Positions 9,668 through 23,100 of a DNA stretch of 64,000 nt are shown piece by piece. Under the pieces are notes generated by a model. It saw only the letters and a list, made by a program, of their open reading frames with translations, did not search any database and had not been told where the DNA came from. Numbering within the stretch: position 1 is the stretch's first letter; every line of letters starts with the position of its first letter. This DNA is from Drechslerella dactyloides (taxonomy: Eukaryota > Ascomycota > Orbiliomycetes > Orbiliales > Orbiliaceae), in contig JAGTWJ010000001.1 of NCBI GenBank assembly GCA_020064725.1, positions 1,302,001-1,366,000 on the forward strand, in the 5' to 3' direction. The position numbers and the translations under genes are program-made.

Positions 9668-12600
9668 GGCAGCTCGCAGTCACCCTGGTAGATTCGAGAG
9701 GGATCTCTAGCCTCGAGTCGTGACCCGCGTCTCACAAGTCTGGGATGGATGCAGCTGGGAAGACGGGTCGCAGGGAAGAATCAACGGGTACGGGGTGCGC
9801 GGTTATCGGAGGCGCCCAATATCCTAGCTGCTGTCGTCGTCGCAGTCGCCAATGCTCGAGCTGTATCGTCGCGGTGAATGTTGGTGTCGTGTGGAGTTGA
9901 GGCGGTTACCCATCGAAAGCGCGGCGCGGTTGCACCTGCCGCGCCAAGACCCCGGGAACATCGGCTCTGGGCCTCCATCCCGGCATAACCCCCGGGCAGG
10001 ATTTCCCGAACAGGATATGCGTCCCGGGCCAGACCTTCCACATTTGCCGAGGTGACACAGCACAAAGTCCGAGTTATCAAGCCAGCGCGAAGGTTCCACG
10101 ACGTATAATACGCCATGATATCGAGATCAGGACAACAGCATCGCGAGCCAATGACACGGCGGTCAATCTGCATTGTCATGTCTATCCCAAGCCGAATGCG
10201 GCAAAAAGGGCACAGAACAGCGAGAAACGTTAGCAGCCCCTTCGTGATCATATGAGCTCACGCTCGGCACCTCGCGAAGTATCGACAGGTGCAGATCGCT
10301 GGCGAGAGGCATAAGACAGAGACAGGCATCAGTTTAGGCGTCGCTCTTTGTCCTTGTGGATACATGGTGGACACAAGATGCATTGCTTGGCGAGAAGCCC
10401 GAATGCAATAGTCTATTGAACAACCAGCTAGCGGAGCTAGCTGACTGGTACATTTGATAGTCACTCTACTTGTGCACCTGAGAAATGCCGCTAGGTTTCC
10501 TCTAAGATTCTGCCGCTGTGCATGTGGCATCGAGATCACATATCAACGACTTCATTCGGTATATCTTTATATAAACCGGGAATCTGACCGGATATTGCGG
10601 GAAATGAAAATAGAACTCGCTCGGAAAGGACGGTTATCTTTTTCCTCGGTCAGATCTGACATTGGTCCGATCTGGTTTTCCGTTTCGCAACGGTCATTCC
10701 CGTGGCTCCACTTTTACCTGACGAACTAGAATTGTTGATGAGACGTGGCCCTTCTCTCGCGGCGGCGTCCACCGGCATAAAAAAAATAAGCCAAAAGTCG
10801 GAATGACTTAGGCACGTATCAAAATATGATACTAAATCCTGTGTGCGTATGCAGGTCGAAAATCTTATGCAATGCGGGGAAAAAGGCACGTTTGCTATCG
10901 AACAGTTGGGGCTCCCCCGTTCGGCCAACACTCGGGCGAGAAGGGAAGGTCGGGGTAATAGAATGATACGTAGGCTCTTCAGGCTATCAATATCTAAACG
11001 TAACGGATCGCGCTGCGCCTGGCTGGTTTCGCAAGCTGATAGTCGAGACCAAGACCAGGTTGCCAACTTTAAGTGATCAAGATCACAATTGGCCTCACGG
11101 CAAATCCCGGATTAACAGTTTTTGCGAGGAGCGCGGAAAAATCGAGCCGAAGCAGCGCTGACATGGTTCCGTCAAAGCCGTGAGCAACAGACAGGTGGTG
11201 TAGCTGGCGAGCATGGATTGGCGTCGAACCGAAGCATAAACTCAGGTCTCAAATTTCGGTTCTGATACCGCGCGCAGTTGCGAGTGAAACTGTCGGAACA
11301 GAGTGCTGTTCTCGACCATGTTGTTGTTTGAGCTTTGATCGTTTTGCATGCATGCATTTAGCCTAGAGAGCGTTTATGCACCACCTGCTTGGGTCCCAAG
11401 CTACCGAGTATGGCGGCCAAACTCCAGCATTTCCCGATCGCCTACCTTCTAGACGATTGTGTTTTTCAGGAGTAGTGGGGGAAAGAGCAAGCCCGGATCG
11501 ATAATGTAATGAGCAATCTCTCCTCAGGTATCCGAGCGAAGACGCGGCCAAGACCGATAGCTCGGGACAAACGCTGGTAGGTTTGTGTGCATTTAAGCTT
11601 TCCTTGTCCGCCTTAAATGCGCTAGAACGAGCCCGTGAGCACATGTCAGCTAGCTAGGAGCAAAAGCGGGCGATGTCGAAACTCGGAGAGCTCGGAAGAT
11701 GGCTAGCTCGGTTGCAATCCGGATAGAAGATGCGAGGAGTTTAATAGACGAATCCTCTCGACCAATCGGGAAGTCTGGTTGTCTGCAGCCTTGAAGTCAC
11801 AGCAGGACCACGAGCACGGCGGAGTTCGGGGTACTTTTAGGGTTCAGATCCGGTAAATGGAGCACGGAGTCGGTCCTGAGGCTATTTGTATATGTACAGG
11901 CCATACCCAAATTGTGACAGCATCCATGGGTTCAACTTTCTCGTCGGTGTCTGGATGTCATCTGGTTTAGGAATAAAGTGGGTACCTCATGCAATGTTGC
12001 AAGCTTGACCGGATAGATTGGGGCTGTGCAACAACCTGGGCATTACTTTCCTTCCAACCGCGAGTAGCAGAGAAAAAAGGAAAGAAAAGAAAAGAGAAAA
12101 CACCAGAGGAAAAAAACAAAAAGGAATACAAACGATGCCCTGAAAGTCAATCGATACATGTATGTACAGTGGAGGTCAAAACGCCACCGGCGAGGATTGA
12201 GAATTGCGTGCAGATGTACAGTTCGTAGGGTGATCAAGCAATGTAACGCCGATTTCCGAGTACGTTATACACATTATTATATCAGATGCGCGCAACACGA
12301 GCCAGCGATAAAGTTAAATACTTCGAAACCAGATATCAATGCTAAGAAGCCCCCGGAAAATGAAATCAACGACGGCATGTCCAAGCCAGTTGACTAAATG
12401 AGAAGGCAGAGTGGTTGCTCGCCACGATGGCAGGTGTCTGGTGCACATGCGACATGAAATTCGTTCGGGCCAAGGCGACAGAGACGAGGGGTTCGTAAGT
12501 AGACATGAGATAAAAAGGTACGAGGCCAAATTATAGCGCCTCAGCCGTCGGAAGGACACACGTCAAAGGTGGTAAAACTAGGAAGCTGATTTACAGATAG

Positions 12601-12923
12601 GCATGCTAAATTTCGGTGAACGACAGTGGTTTAGAATGCGGGGCTGCAGCTGAGGGAAAACCGAAGGCGGAAAACCACACCGACAGCACTCCCCGGTTAA
12701 ATGTGTTTCAAAGGGAGAACTCTCGATGGAAAGGTAGCAACAGATCTTGTGGTTGTAAAGGGTGCTGCGATAGATGCAAAGTGGAGAAGAGAGGTCACCG
12801 AAGTGCTCGGCTACGTCGTGCCGAAAGGGTCCTGTGACACCGGGACTGCGAAAAGGTAAAAAGTAAAATTGTCGCTAAGATTCAAAGACCAGCGTAATAA
12901 ACACGCACCACCATCAACTTTTC
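9668..12923. other. 3.3-kb intergenic interval, no gene supported
   Basis: It contains the MED6 promoter at its left end and the 3' flank of the Zn2Cys6 gene at its right. There is a purine-rich A/G tract at about 12070-12120. Open frames are short and lack recognisable domains. The longest (9781-10251, minus, 156 residues) has a hydrophobic start but no other support. Confidence 0.45.
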
Positions 12924-15483
12924 TTAAATTATGTTTGCAATAGTCATCCTTGACGTGGCGCTTTGGCTTGTCGACACGGGTGGATTGCTTGGGCCAGAGG
13001 ACGAAGCGGAACTTGGGGTTGCTGAGTGTCGGATGACGGCTGAACCGAGGCTTTGCAGGTCTCGAGCCGCTTGTTCATGTTGCTCTCTTGCTTCCTGCTC
13101 GGATTTCAACTGCTGTATCATTTGCTCGATCTGCTGCCACCCACCCCAGTCGTCAAGCTTCTCTTCACTATCTGCTTGAGGAATGGGTTGTCGTTGTGCC
13201 TCTCGTTCTCTTTCCTGCTCCATTGGGGAGTTTAAGGCTGCGCCAGTCTCGCTGCCGGCCCATATCCACGACGAGTCTGTGCTTCCCTGAGCATCTGCCG
13301 ACACTATTGCCAGCAGTCCCTCGTCTCTTTCCACGCTATCTCGCCCGCTTTGGAATATCTTCTCCCCTAGTATCTTCAAAAATCCATGAATATACCGCCC
13401 TGTCCTATCGTTGATCACCCTTGCATCTCCAATTGCCAAGGACGCCTGGACGCACACCAAAGCATCGTTGTAATGTCCTCGGAAACACAGGATTATTATG
13501 CAGCGCCAAATGTGCAAGCAAATGTGACTTGTAGCTGCGGCTGCGAGATTATGTGACCACGCATGCGAATGAGGCTGCATCGATCGTGACAGGAACCGGA
13601 CAGTGTCTTTTGCGACACCAACGCAAGCCGACACCGCTGCCGAACGGACGTCTGGTGGCTGGGCTGGCGAGAGATTATGCCGATGAAGAACTAGTCGAGC
13701 GGTCTGCAAGTAGATTATCGGTGACAGCGACCTTGCGTCCAGCGGCTGAGAACTGTGTAACTGGCAGTGGGCGGGGAATGTGTTAAGGCAGGCTGTAAAG
13801 TGGTTGTCGAAAGCAGCGAGGGTCTGTGGTGATAGGCTGGGAGACTGTAGGGTCTTTAGCAAGGCCGGCACCATGCGAACGATATGAATCGTCGTCAGGA
13901 GATAATTAGCAGGCTCCGGCGCTCCGTTCGGGACCATAAATCCTTCGTCGTAGATAAAATGATCATCAACAGGACACGGCAAGCCAACATCACAATCTGC
14001 ATCGACAATCATCAACGGTCTCCCCATCTCAATAGACAAGAGCCTAATAAAGCCAATTGTTAGTAATGATTACCCCCAGACTTATGTAATGCAATACATA
14101 CCGATCCCATACGTAGACGCCCCACCAGACTCGCCTCCGCATCTCGCCCTCAATAACCGGCCAGGGCCCAGATTCTCTGTGGAGGCCAATATCCTGGGCT
14201 ATCCGGATTGTTGATCCCAGCCATGTCCAGGCCGCGCTCTTGCAGTTGATCTCAGTAAGATATACAGCCATCAAGAGAGCCGCTCTGACGTGATCAATGA
14301 CGAATTCGTCGTTGAACAGATCCGTAAGCACCCGGGATATCACGCTGAAGTCCTTCCCGCGGTCTGGGTACATTGCCAAAATCGACTTGTCCACGGTGAA
14401 TAAAAGGCCACATGATAGTACCGCGAAAAAAGTCGACAGCCACGACGGCTCCACCTTTGTCAAGTCTCCATGCTGGTAAAGAGATTCACAAGCCGATACA
14501 AACGTCGGCCAGTGTAGTATTGGCACAACGTTGTGGACGGTAGCATTGAACTGAGTCAGCAAATGGTCGGCTACCGCTCTTGGAGGCAACTCAGGCATAG
14601 GAGGGCTGAAATCCTTCTGTTTCCCATTGAGCCGGTATGGTGGAGGAGGCTTGTATACACCTCTGCACAGATCTCTGAGAACACTCCTAGTGCTTGAGAG
14701 GTTGGCGTTTGCAGGAGGAGGAGTCCTTTTTGGAGGATCGGCCCCCAGCTCTGGTATATTGAGATTAACATCACCAGAGGTGGAATCAGCTGAGCTGTTT
14801 CTAGAGATCGACTTGAGATATTGAATCTGTGCCTTGGCTTGAGCCAGTTGTTTCTCTAGGTCCTGCACTTGTCTTTCGGACCACAAGCAAGACCCGTTAG
14901 CTAGTCGACTGAGAGCGGTGATGGATGTTAAAAGGATGTCAGCTTACTTTATTGAGGACATACGCCGGTTGGTCTCCTTGGTAAATTGGCATTTTACACT
15001 TCGTGAGGAACACTCCGAGCAACTGGTAGTATCTGTTGCATCACACTATTCAACAAGATCAAATGTTAGCCTTTATGATATAGTTAAAAAATCAAAGTCA
15101 GAGCGGTCAGTGCATAATACCTTAACCTTCCTCTCACGGCAGGCGTCACAAGAAGGGTCTTTTCTTCTCTGACGATATGCCCTCTTGGGCCCGAACGAAG
15201 CCGGATGCGCATACGCAAGATTTGGGCTCTCTCGATGTGTGACTGGAGAGGCAGAGTTAGAATGAATGGAGGTACTGTATCCACCAGCGTTTGGTGCATT
15301 ATTCGGATTTGAGTGATGACCTGAGCTGGATCCCGAGAGATGGCTCCTAGGAGAGCCTGAGTCAAAAGAATGCATGCTTGAATGGGAGCCGGAGGCAGAA
15401 TGAGAGACACCAGCGGGAGGCGGGAGGGCTGGAGGGGCCAAACTGTTCACGAACGAACTAGGAACTTCCCGCATCGTGACCAT
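12924..15483 (-). CDS. Zn2Cys6 transcription factor with fungal-specific regulatory domain
   Basis: Four exons: 15483-15121, 15045-14948, 14872-14102 and 14043-12924, giving 783 residues. The N-terminus is Ser/Gly/Asn/Pro-rich. The zinc cluster (CX2CX6CX7CX2CX6C) begins at about residue 110 after a basic KRAYRQRRK stretch. Intron 1 cuts the cluster between the second and third cysteine groups. A coiled coil (QVQDLEKQLAQAKAQIQYL) follows, fitting a DNA-binding dimer. The middle-homology region includes VVPILHWPTF and RRRVWWGVYVWDR/LLSIEMGRP, split by intron 3. The C-terminus has a Glu/Gln-rich coiled coil beginning DDWGGWQQIEQMIQ and a Ser-rich tail. The frame stays open upstream to 15612 but only from a TTG, so I use the ATG at 15483 (a second lies at 15474). 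The regulon cannot be told from sequence. Confidence 0.88.
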
Positions 15484-16404
15484 TGGAGGCTTGGGCGAAG
15501 AGAACACAAGTGCCAAACCACTCTGAGCGAGATCTAGCACCGATTCAGGCGAAACCCCCCGTTTTCCCACTTTACACGATCCCGAACCCTCTTTTGCCAG
15601 TCGAAATGCCAATTATATCAACCCTCAGCTCGGAAGGAAGTGCGGCTATGCAACACACAAACTGTCTCAAGATGCAGGGTATCCAGCTGGTGTCAATAAG
15701 CTGGCCTGATAGAGATTCCCGTGGTTTCTTCCCCACCCACTAAGGCGTTCATCGATGAGAAGAGCCGCGAGCCGAGCGAGCCGGAGAGATCGGTAAGATA
15801 TGTTGGAGATGTCCCAGAGTCGGTGTTTCCGCAGCGAAGGCCCCAAATGGGATATTTTCCGCGAGAATGCAGCTACCTATCCCACAAATCCAGTCTCTTG
15901 AGTTCCGGCGTCCCGAGTATGGGGAATTGTCGTGAATCGCAGCCGGAGCGTCCGATTCGTACGGAAACTCTTGTGCAACGCCAAAGTTAAATTGGTTGAC
16001 AGAAAAGTGGTGTGACCTTGCGATACCAAAGCCGCTAGGAGCTGTCGGAATCGAACGATACGGATGCCGCTTCGCGGGAAGATGGGCTGATGTCTGTCGG
16101 GCCTTTAGATCTCGGACTAGCTATCGTCTACGGAGCGATCAACGAGGGTGTAATGGGGGTAGTCGTCAGGGAAGTTCGAGGCAGCCTGGGATTTTGGTAG
16201 GGTGACGTTGAGAGAAAGCTGCGCAAGAGTCGTAAGAGGTGTTTTGCATCGCTGTCGTCATCCACGAGAAAACACACGGAGGCCGCAGGAAATCAATACT
16301 GCACAGGCGGGAGGGATATTTCGATTGGCTGCTCTGTTTGGACGTCGCAGCTGGATGTTATTATAAAGACGCAAGGTCCGGATCGCATTAGCTGGTCTTC
16401 GGAG

Positions 16405-16483
16405 CGGGCAGGCAGGCAGGCAGGCAGGCAGGCGGAGTACAGGCGGGAGTACAGGCGGACAGGCGGACAAGCAGGCAGGCAGC
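16405..16483. repeat. GGCA microsatellite followed by imperfect GGCGGA/GGCGGGAGTACA repeats
   Basis: About seven uninterrupted GGCA units at 16405-16433, then two copies of GGAGTACAGGCG and several GGCGGACA and GCAGGCAG units. It lies about 0.9 kb upstream of the Zn2Cys6 start. Confidence 0.85.
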
Positions 16484-17094
16484 TGGGAAAGAAAGTCTGG
16501 CGCAAATGCGTTTAAAACTGTGCGGTAAATGGAGTCAAACTTGGGGAGAGATGGCCGTCGGCCGGGTTAAAAAGGCAGGCCAGGCCGGCCTTCTCGTGCT
16601 CGTCCGTTTTGTTCGTCACGACCGCTAACGAGAGCCAGCTTGGTGTGGAGGCCGCAGGCTAACTACACTCTTTTGATTTTCCTCTGGCGGCGAACCAGTC
16701 TTACACGCACGGCAGAAGAAGAAAATCTCGAAAGGCGGGTCGAGGGCTCAGCAATTACTAGGTACCTCTCGACAGCAAAGAAAAGGGCACTTGGGCATTT
16801 TAGCTAATGTACAGTCCGGGTGGGATATTTCGCAGGCACAGGGCTACCAGGCCAAAACGTATGCACGGAGAGATGGCACAGGAAGATGGGATGGGACGAG
16901 GGAAGGTCCGAGGGGAGTTCTCCACCAGCACGAGAACAGCCAAATCGCCTGGCTCGCAAAAGCAATTACACCTATAGGATCGATTGTCGAAGGAGTCCGG
17001 CCATGTCCTTGGGGGGCCGGCGCCATGCCATCAGAGTAGACCGCACAGCGGCTGTATCGAACAGCGTCTAAGCTCTGCGAAGGATAGACACACA

Positions 17095-17112
17095 GGCCGG
17101 CCGGCCGGCCGG
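17095..17112. repeat. Perfect CCGG tetranucleotide run
   Basis: Four to five tandem GGCC/CCGG units, a self-complementary tract in the GC-rich region upstream of the Zn2Cys6 gene. Confidence 0.8.
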
Positions 17113-20100
17113 TCTCCCTTGGTGGTTCTTTTTCGAGCCAGCCAGCACAGCGGACCGGCCTCGAGCACGGTATCCAGCCGGCCAGGCAGGCAAGGGATGC
17201 GGAGAGAATAAGCAAGCCCCGGGTCGTCGAGATTATTCTTGTCTGCCACCTATACTTACTCTTCGCCTGCTATAGGCTCCTTGGCCGGTCGATAAGAAGA
17301 AGAGGAAGAATGATGAAATGCCGGATTCCTATGCTATGCAATATCTGGAGAGCAATAAGCTAAGACGGGACCCGACCTGCTCAGAGAAAAGATGGGGCGT
17401 CCAGCCGAGCCTGCGTCTAGATTTGGCAATCCAATTCGCGGGTCCTTAGGTGTTCAGTAGAGCTCTATCGGAATTCTAGGCCCTGATAGGAGAATACTGG
17501 TCTCGCGGCCCGGCATCTACAAGAGACATTGTCGAAACACCGTTGGTAGGAGCGAGACGCACGAGGCGGCATGGCCTTGCATGGCCATGGTGGTTTGCCG
17601 GTGATTACACTTTTCCATCGCTTAGACTGGGACAGGGATGTCGTTTGCTGAGTGTCTGCATGTTGGCGTTGGACAGCATTGCATTGACTCTCGCTCTCGT
17701 CCTCCGGCCGGCCGTTCGTTTTGGGCAATTGGGAAAGTCGCATTCAAATTCTCAATTCCTTTCCTCTTTCTTCATGGCGAATGCACAATGCACGTCCTCG
17801 ATTATCTGGACACGTTCTTCCTCAAATCGCCGATTTGGGGCCGACGCCCCGGAGCTCGCAACCTCGCGAGGACGGCGTCGATATGCTGGTCCCGCAGTTA
17901 TCGGGCAAATTCGTGCATGCCCGATTTTGTTTGGCATAAAGAACAAACACACTCTTCGGCGAAAAAAGGCCTTCCGCTGGTACCTTGAGCGAGGGGCTGA
18001 TCGACTCGGAAAGTGCTAAAAGCATGCCGTGGGTGCTTTCACGTAATACATGGCTGCTTGCTCTTTCAGGAAGCACCCGCGCGCAAACGTCTGCTCACTT
18101 CGCCGCTGCGATAATTACGCTCATGTCGGGTAACAATACATAATAAAGATGGGACGGGAGCAGAGCACCGATGCTGCAGCAGACACAAACAGGGGTAATT
18201 TCTTGGGAGAACTCAGACAGGGCTGAGGTGCCAATGCAAACAGGCCAGTTAGACCAATCCCAACCGTTAGCCGTCATATGCCCGCAGCGGCCCAGCAGAG
18301 ATCACCCAGCCAGCATTCGTTCAGAGGTTGAGTTACATACAGGTTGCTCTATTCATGACGAATCGATACGGCGGCAACTTTCTAGAGCTTGCTGGCGGGA
18401 GAAAAGTGTATTCATATTCACAGCTTCCGAATTCAAAGACGGTCTCATATTAACAAGATGTATATCAAAAGTGTGACTTACACATAAACCTGGCTCGCAG
18501 CCAAGTCCAGTGAGGCGCAGACTGGTTAGCCGGCCAGATCGCCCGTAGCATCCGCACAAGAAAATGCAGCCTGGCCCAAGGAACACAGAGACCCGGACAC
18601 GAGCTTCCTCTCCTGGGACCCTGGGCCTTTGAGATAGTTAGGAGAAGTGTTTCACACAATCAAGACGGGCGACAATCATTCCCGTTGTACGACTTATATT
18701 ATAGGTGGGCCCGATATCACCTATAGTGGGGTTTGTCACGATCTGTGCATCCAATCTGACTTAACGCGATTGGACTCGTGGTTGTAAGCATTGCGGCCTG
18801 CGCGCTGTGTGAGGCTTCGACGAAGCTCGGATGTCCGGCCTGACTAGGCTTTCAAACATTACAGGAAGTCGTCCCAGTTATCCGACTCGAAGGACGAGCA
18901 AATCAGGGGCAAATGACATAGATATGCAATGCATGTTATATCTGCGTACAACGGCGGTACGCGCTACGACTTGAGCCTGTACGCAGCCGGCTACAGAAGG
19001 CGTATTCTTTCCTGCAGGTGTTCGAACACTCCTTCCACGGAGTACAGAACATAAGCCAGCTGCGAACATGTGCTGTACACCAGCTAGCGTGCGTGCAACT
19101 GGAGATTCCTGAGGCTTCTTGGGTCGGACCAGCCCAGAAATCTCCCAGATATTCATACGATTAACACGAGACTCGAGACCCGAGTCGAACTGGATACGAA
19201 GCTGAAGGTCAAAGCAATTGAAGGGTGGAGCTCAACGGTCTGGAAAAACGATCACGCGGAACGAGGGCTGTGGAGAAACCCGGAATAAACTAACGAACGA
19301 GCTGTTCTTCCCTGCTCACGCCCAGCACACTTTTTCAGCCACGGCTGGTTCCGAGAGGAGGGCACAATGATTCGTTTCATGAAACAAAATCCCATTGCTG
19401 CAGTCAACCGCGGAGGCAAACCATACCGGTGGCAATCAAATCTCGGCACCGGAGATCGGCTTGCTTGCCTAACCGTTCGTTAGGCATCGTCGAAAGCGCT
19501 GTAAATTTTTCAAAGAAAAATCTTGAAAGGTGCTATCGATGAAATCGACGATGTGCTGTTATATCATAATAGACGCTGGAACAACAAGTGCACTAGTCGA
19601 TGGAACGGCACGGTCTCTTCATGCCTGCGGCTTAATCATAATAAAGGTGTGCTAATGCACCACCCCGGCAAAGAGAACCAAGCAAAGCCAATCAAATTCA
19701 GCTGCGTCACAAGCGAGGACTGGCTGGGTCTGCTCTCCGAACGGTTTGTTCAGTTTAGAATGCCGGAAACGGATCATATGCATATCATAGTTACAGGGCA
19801 AATTCCGTCCGGCTCTTTGGTGCTCGATCTTTTGCTGCGTCGCCTATTCGCTCCCTCTTTGGGAGCTTTGGCAGCAGCCGCTGCCCCCACACTTACCTTG
19901 GAATTGGGACTCCTGTGGAAGGATATGGCGTTATGCACTTACTAAGTGTCGTGTCTGTAGGTACAAGTATCCCAAGTACTGATAATCAGCATGTGAGCAG
20001 TCCCTGCGAGACCCGGCGGAAACGGCAAGATCCCCAGCAGGGCCTTTTGCCGATAAGCCAGTATAACTCCATTATTATAGGAGCGTAACATCCACCGCAG

Positions 20101-23100
20101 CTGTCGGTCGACAATTCCGAGCAATGTGAACCTGTCCATGAAGCTCGAAAATCTTCTGGCGTGCGGCGTACCTACAGTAGAAGCCACCGAACGCCGCCGT
20201 AGGAAAGTACCTTGAGATGCGCAAGTGGTGTTATTAAGAACGCCTGCTATATGTTCCGTTACCTGGCTTTGCCCTCTGTTTCTCATTCGGCTTGCATCTA
20301 GTGTGCATTGCATTACCACTGAGGCTCTCTCTCAATACTAAGCTTTCGACGTAGCTTCTGCTCGGGCGCTCCTTCCCTGTTCACGAGGGCATGTCCATCG
20401 GTATGTTGGAACTGTCCATGTGCGCATCCACGGCATCGTGCTCGTGCATGATGTACAGATACGAGTATGTACATGTACGTTGACCCCTCTCGACTCGATG
20501 TCCGTTCAATTTGCCCGAGAGTTGACAGGCTCAAGGTCCGTCCGTCAACCGGCCAATAACAACATCCACACCTTCCCCGCCCTTGCTCGTCCACTAGCTT
20601 CTTTCTCCGGCCCCGGCCGAACCACTAGATCCAGGCCCAACTTATCCCGGAGCAAGGCCGTTATCGTCACACTTTCGGTTATAGCATCCGACGGGCTTGC
20701 TTCTTATGATCCTGCGTTGCTTTTCAGATGTTATCTAGCCATGGTCATTAATTCAAAAGTATTTTTAAGCAAAGCCTCGAACGCCTCTTCTTTCTATGCC
20801 TCCAGACTGGAGCACATCTACATCTATGCCAGTCTTGGGTCTGGCTGTATTCTTAGGCGGCAATCTCCACTGGAATCTATGCCTTTAGCGTTCTAGGTAT
20901 TCTCTCAATCAAGTTTCAGATCCTTGGTGCATGTATGGTACATGTATTAAGTACTTACTTACGCTCTAGATATTAAAAGTCTACATTGAGTTTTTCGCGA
21001 GTACCTACTTACTTACTTAGAGAGTTAACTATCTCGTAGGCCAGAGGCCATGATCCTTCTACGACCCCCTGGCCGGTGCCCCGGAGTCGGAATGCGCTCG
21101 GGATCCATTAGCTATGTGACAATTTGCTTACGTGCTTCTCCAGGTACGGGAGCTGAGCATGCAGTCGGACTCGGACTTGTTTATTTAACGCGAGCCACGA
21201 GCTTAGATTTAATCCCAGGATTAAATGCACACGCGCAGACACCTGCAGAGCCGAGCTTGCAGCTCACACATGTACTGCCGCCGTTGAGACTCGGCTCAAG
21301 TAATTGGCATCTGTAATATACGTCATATGTTAGCAAGTAACGAACGCGAACCTACCAACTCCAAAAGACTGACGTTCAAGCCAACAAACACAGAAACGGT
21401 AACAATTATTATGACCCCAGTTCGTCAAAACAACGTTCCAACCGCAGCTGCGCAGCGCTAATTCGAGATGCAATGGCGGGGTTGTGCCGCCCGGCCGCCA
21501 GTTGAGCAGACCTATCGCACCTGGATATAAATTAACCTTTCTGCGGGCTGTAGATCAAGGCACCCACGCCCAGGCCGTCATGTTGTCTAACGGTCCGAGA
21601 CCCCGGGTATTTGCCCTAGTTCCAAAACAGAACCGTGCGGCAGCTCGTATATGTCACCGTACATTTATATTACCACCGTCTAACAAATCCTCGGAAGAGT
21701 TCGCGTCCCAGGGACATTTATAACTGTCGATGCTGCATTGCATTTCGTAGAGCATCCCGACAATCACTCCATCGTGGGTATATTCCGCATCCGCATATAA
21801 TTACCCTCAGACTAGTGTCGATGTAAACTAGCCCTGGGGTATCGAGAATGTAAATCCCAGCAATGAATATGGAATATGCGGCGCATATACACGGGATATC
21901 ATAGTAGGGTATCTTTTCGGTACGTTATCGGCTAAACTTGTGGCTGGCCAGATGTGACGACGTGTGTATATACCTACACTACAACCTCGACTACATGTGC
22001 ATCGTTCTATGGAAAATAGAAGTGTAGCTTCCGTCCGTCTGTCGAGCTTCCTAACATAATGTGGCTGAAATTAATTCCGTGGGCCCGGAGTTGCATGATG
22101 CGCGATATAGCCGTGTATCGAATTGTACCGCTGTATCCATAGTATATTGTGGCAAGGTTCTTACGAGGCTGCTAGCTGCCGCTTGAGAGCATTCTAGAAA
22201 TATATATTGGCTATTGAGGCTCATTACGGAGCCAAGATCCTCCAGGGTACAAAAGATTACTATTCCGAGAGACGCACTTAGAGGTAAATGCAGCATGCCG
22301 AAGTCCTGCTGCCTGCAAACCTGCCGCAAGGTTATTCCGCCAACAGAACCACGCGGAGAACGGTCTCGCGCTCGCGCCCGAACCTGACAAGGAGCAATGG
22401 AACGGTATACTGACCGCATGCATGCGACAGATCATTCTACCGGCACCCTTTTTATACTAATTTTGGCAACATAGCTCTAGGTTTCGGAACATCGACCCGA
22501 AACCGATCATGATCCTTTCGCCCGCCTGAAGCTTCGATCAAAACACCATTAAACAGAATACATAGCCCCTATAACAGTATAGTCTCACTCCGAGCTACTC
22601 ACATTATCTTCATGGATGTTACTAGATTCGCCTTTTAATTTCATTTAAAGCAATATGATGCCCCTCTGCCGCTCGCCCTTGCCGCATGTCGAGGTGGACG
22701 CAATGCCGTCAGTGCCCTCAAAGTTTCGAACCTTGAGGCACCATCGGCGAGTTGACATTCCAATCAGAACTCGCTACCAAGTATCCTCCCGGCTCGTCCC
22801 CGTGCCTCCATAGGCACTGAATATCATATTTAGTATTCCGTTCTCGACGTTCTCCCGGCGTTTCACAATTGGATCTCTTTTATCCATATTGGACTACCAC
22901 ATCTCGATTTAGCACGACTTGGTATATCAACAGATACTTGATAGCTACATCCGACCTGCCCCCAGACTTAACTACAGCTTCGGATGCAGATGATTAAAGA
23001 TAGCGCTGGTATAGCCGATATGCACGTATCCTGAGCTTGGAACCTCGTATTCGCACTTCATCCCGGTAGGGAATACTCGAAAACCCTTACTGTCGGCGAG

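Noticed and set aside
9781..10251. 156-codon minus ORF with a hydrophobic N-terminus near the MED6 promoter
   Set aside because: No domain, irregular Cys/Arg/Thr-rich composition and no intron or promoter support; probably chance open frame in GC-rich DNA.
15484..15612. Upstream 43-codon extension of the first Zn2Cys6 protein
   Set aside because: The frame is open but begins with TTG, not ATG; the first ATGs are at 15483 and 15474.
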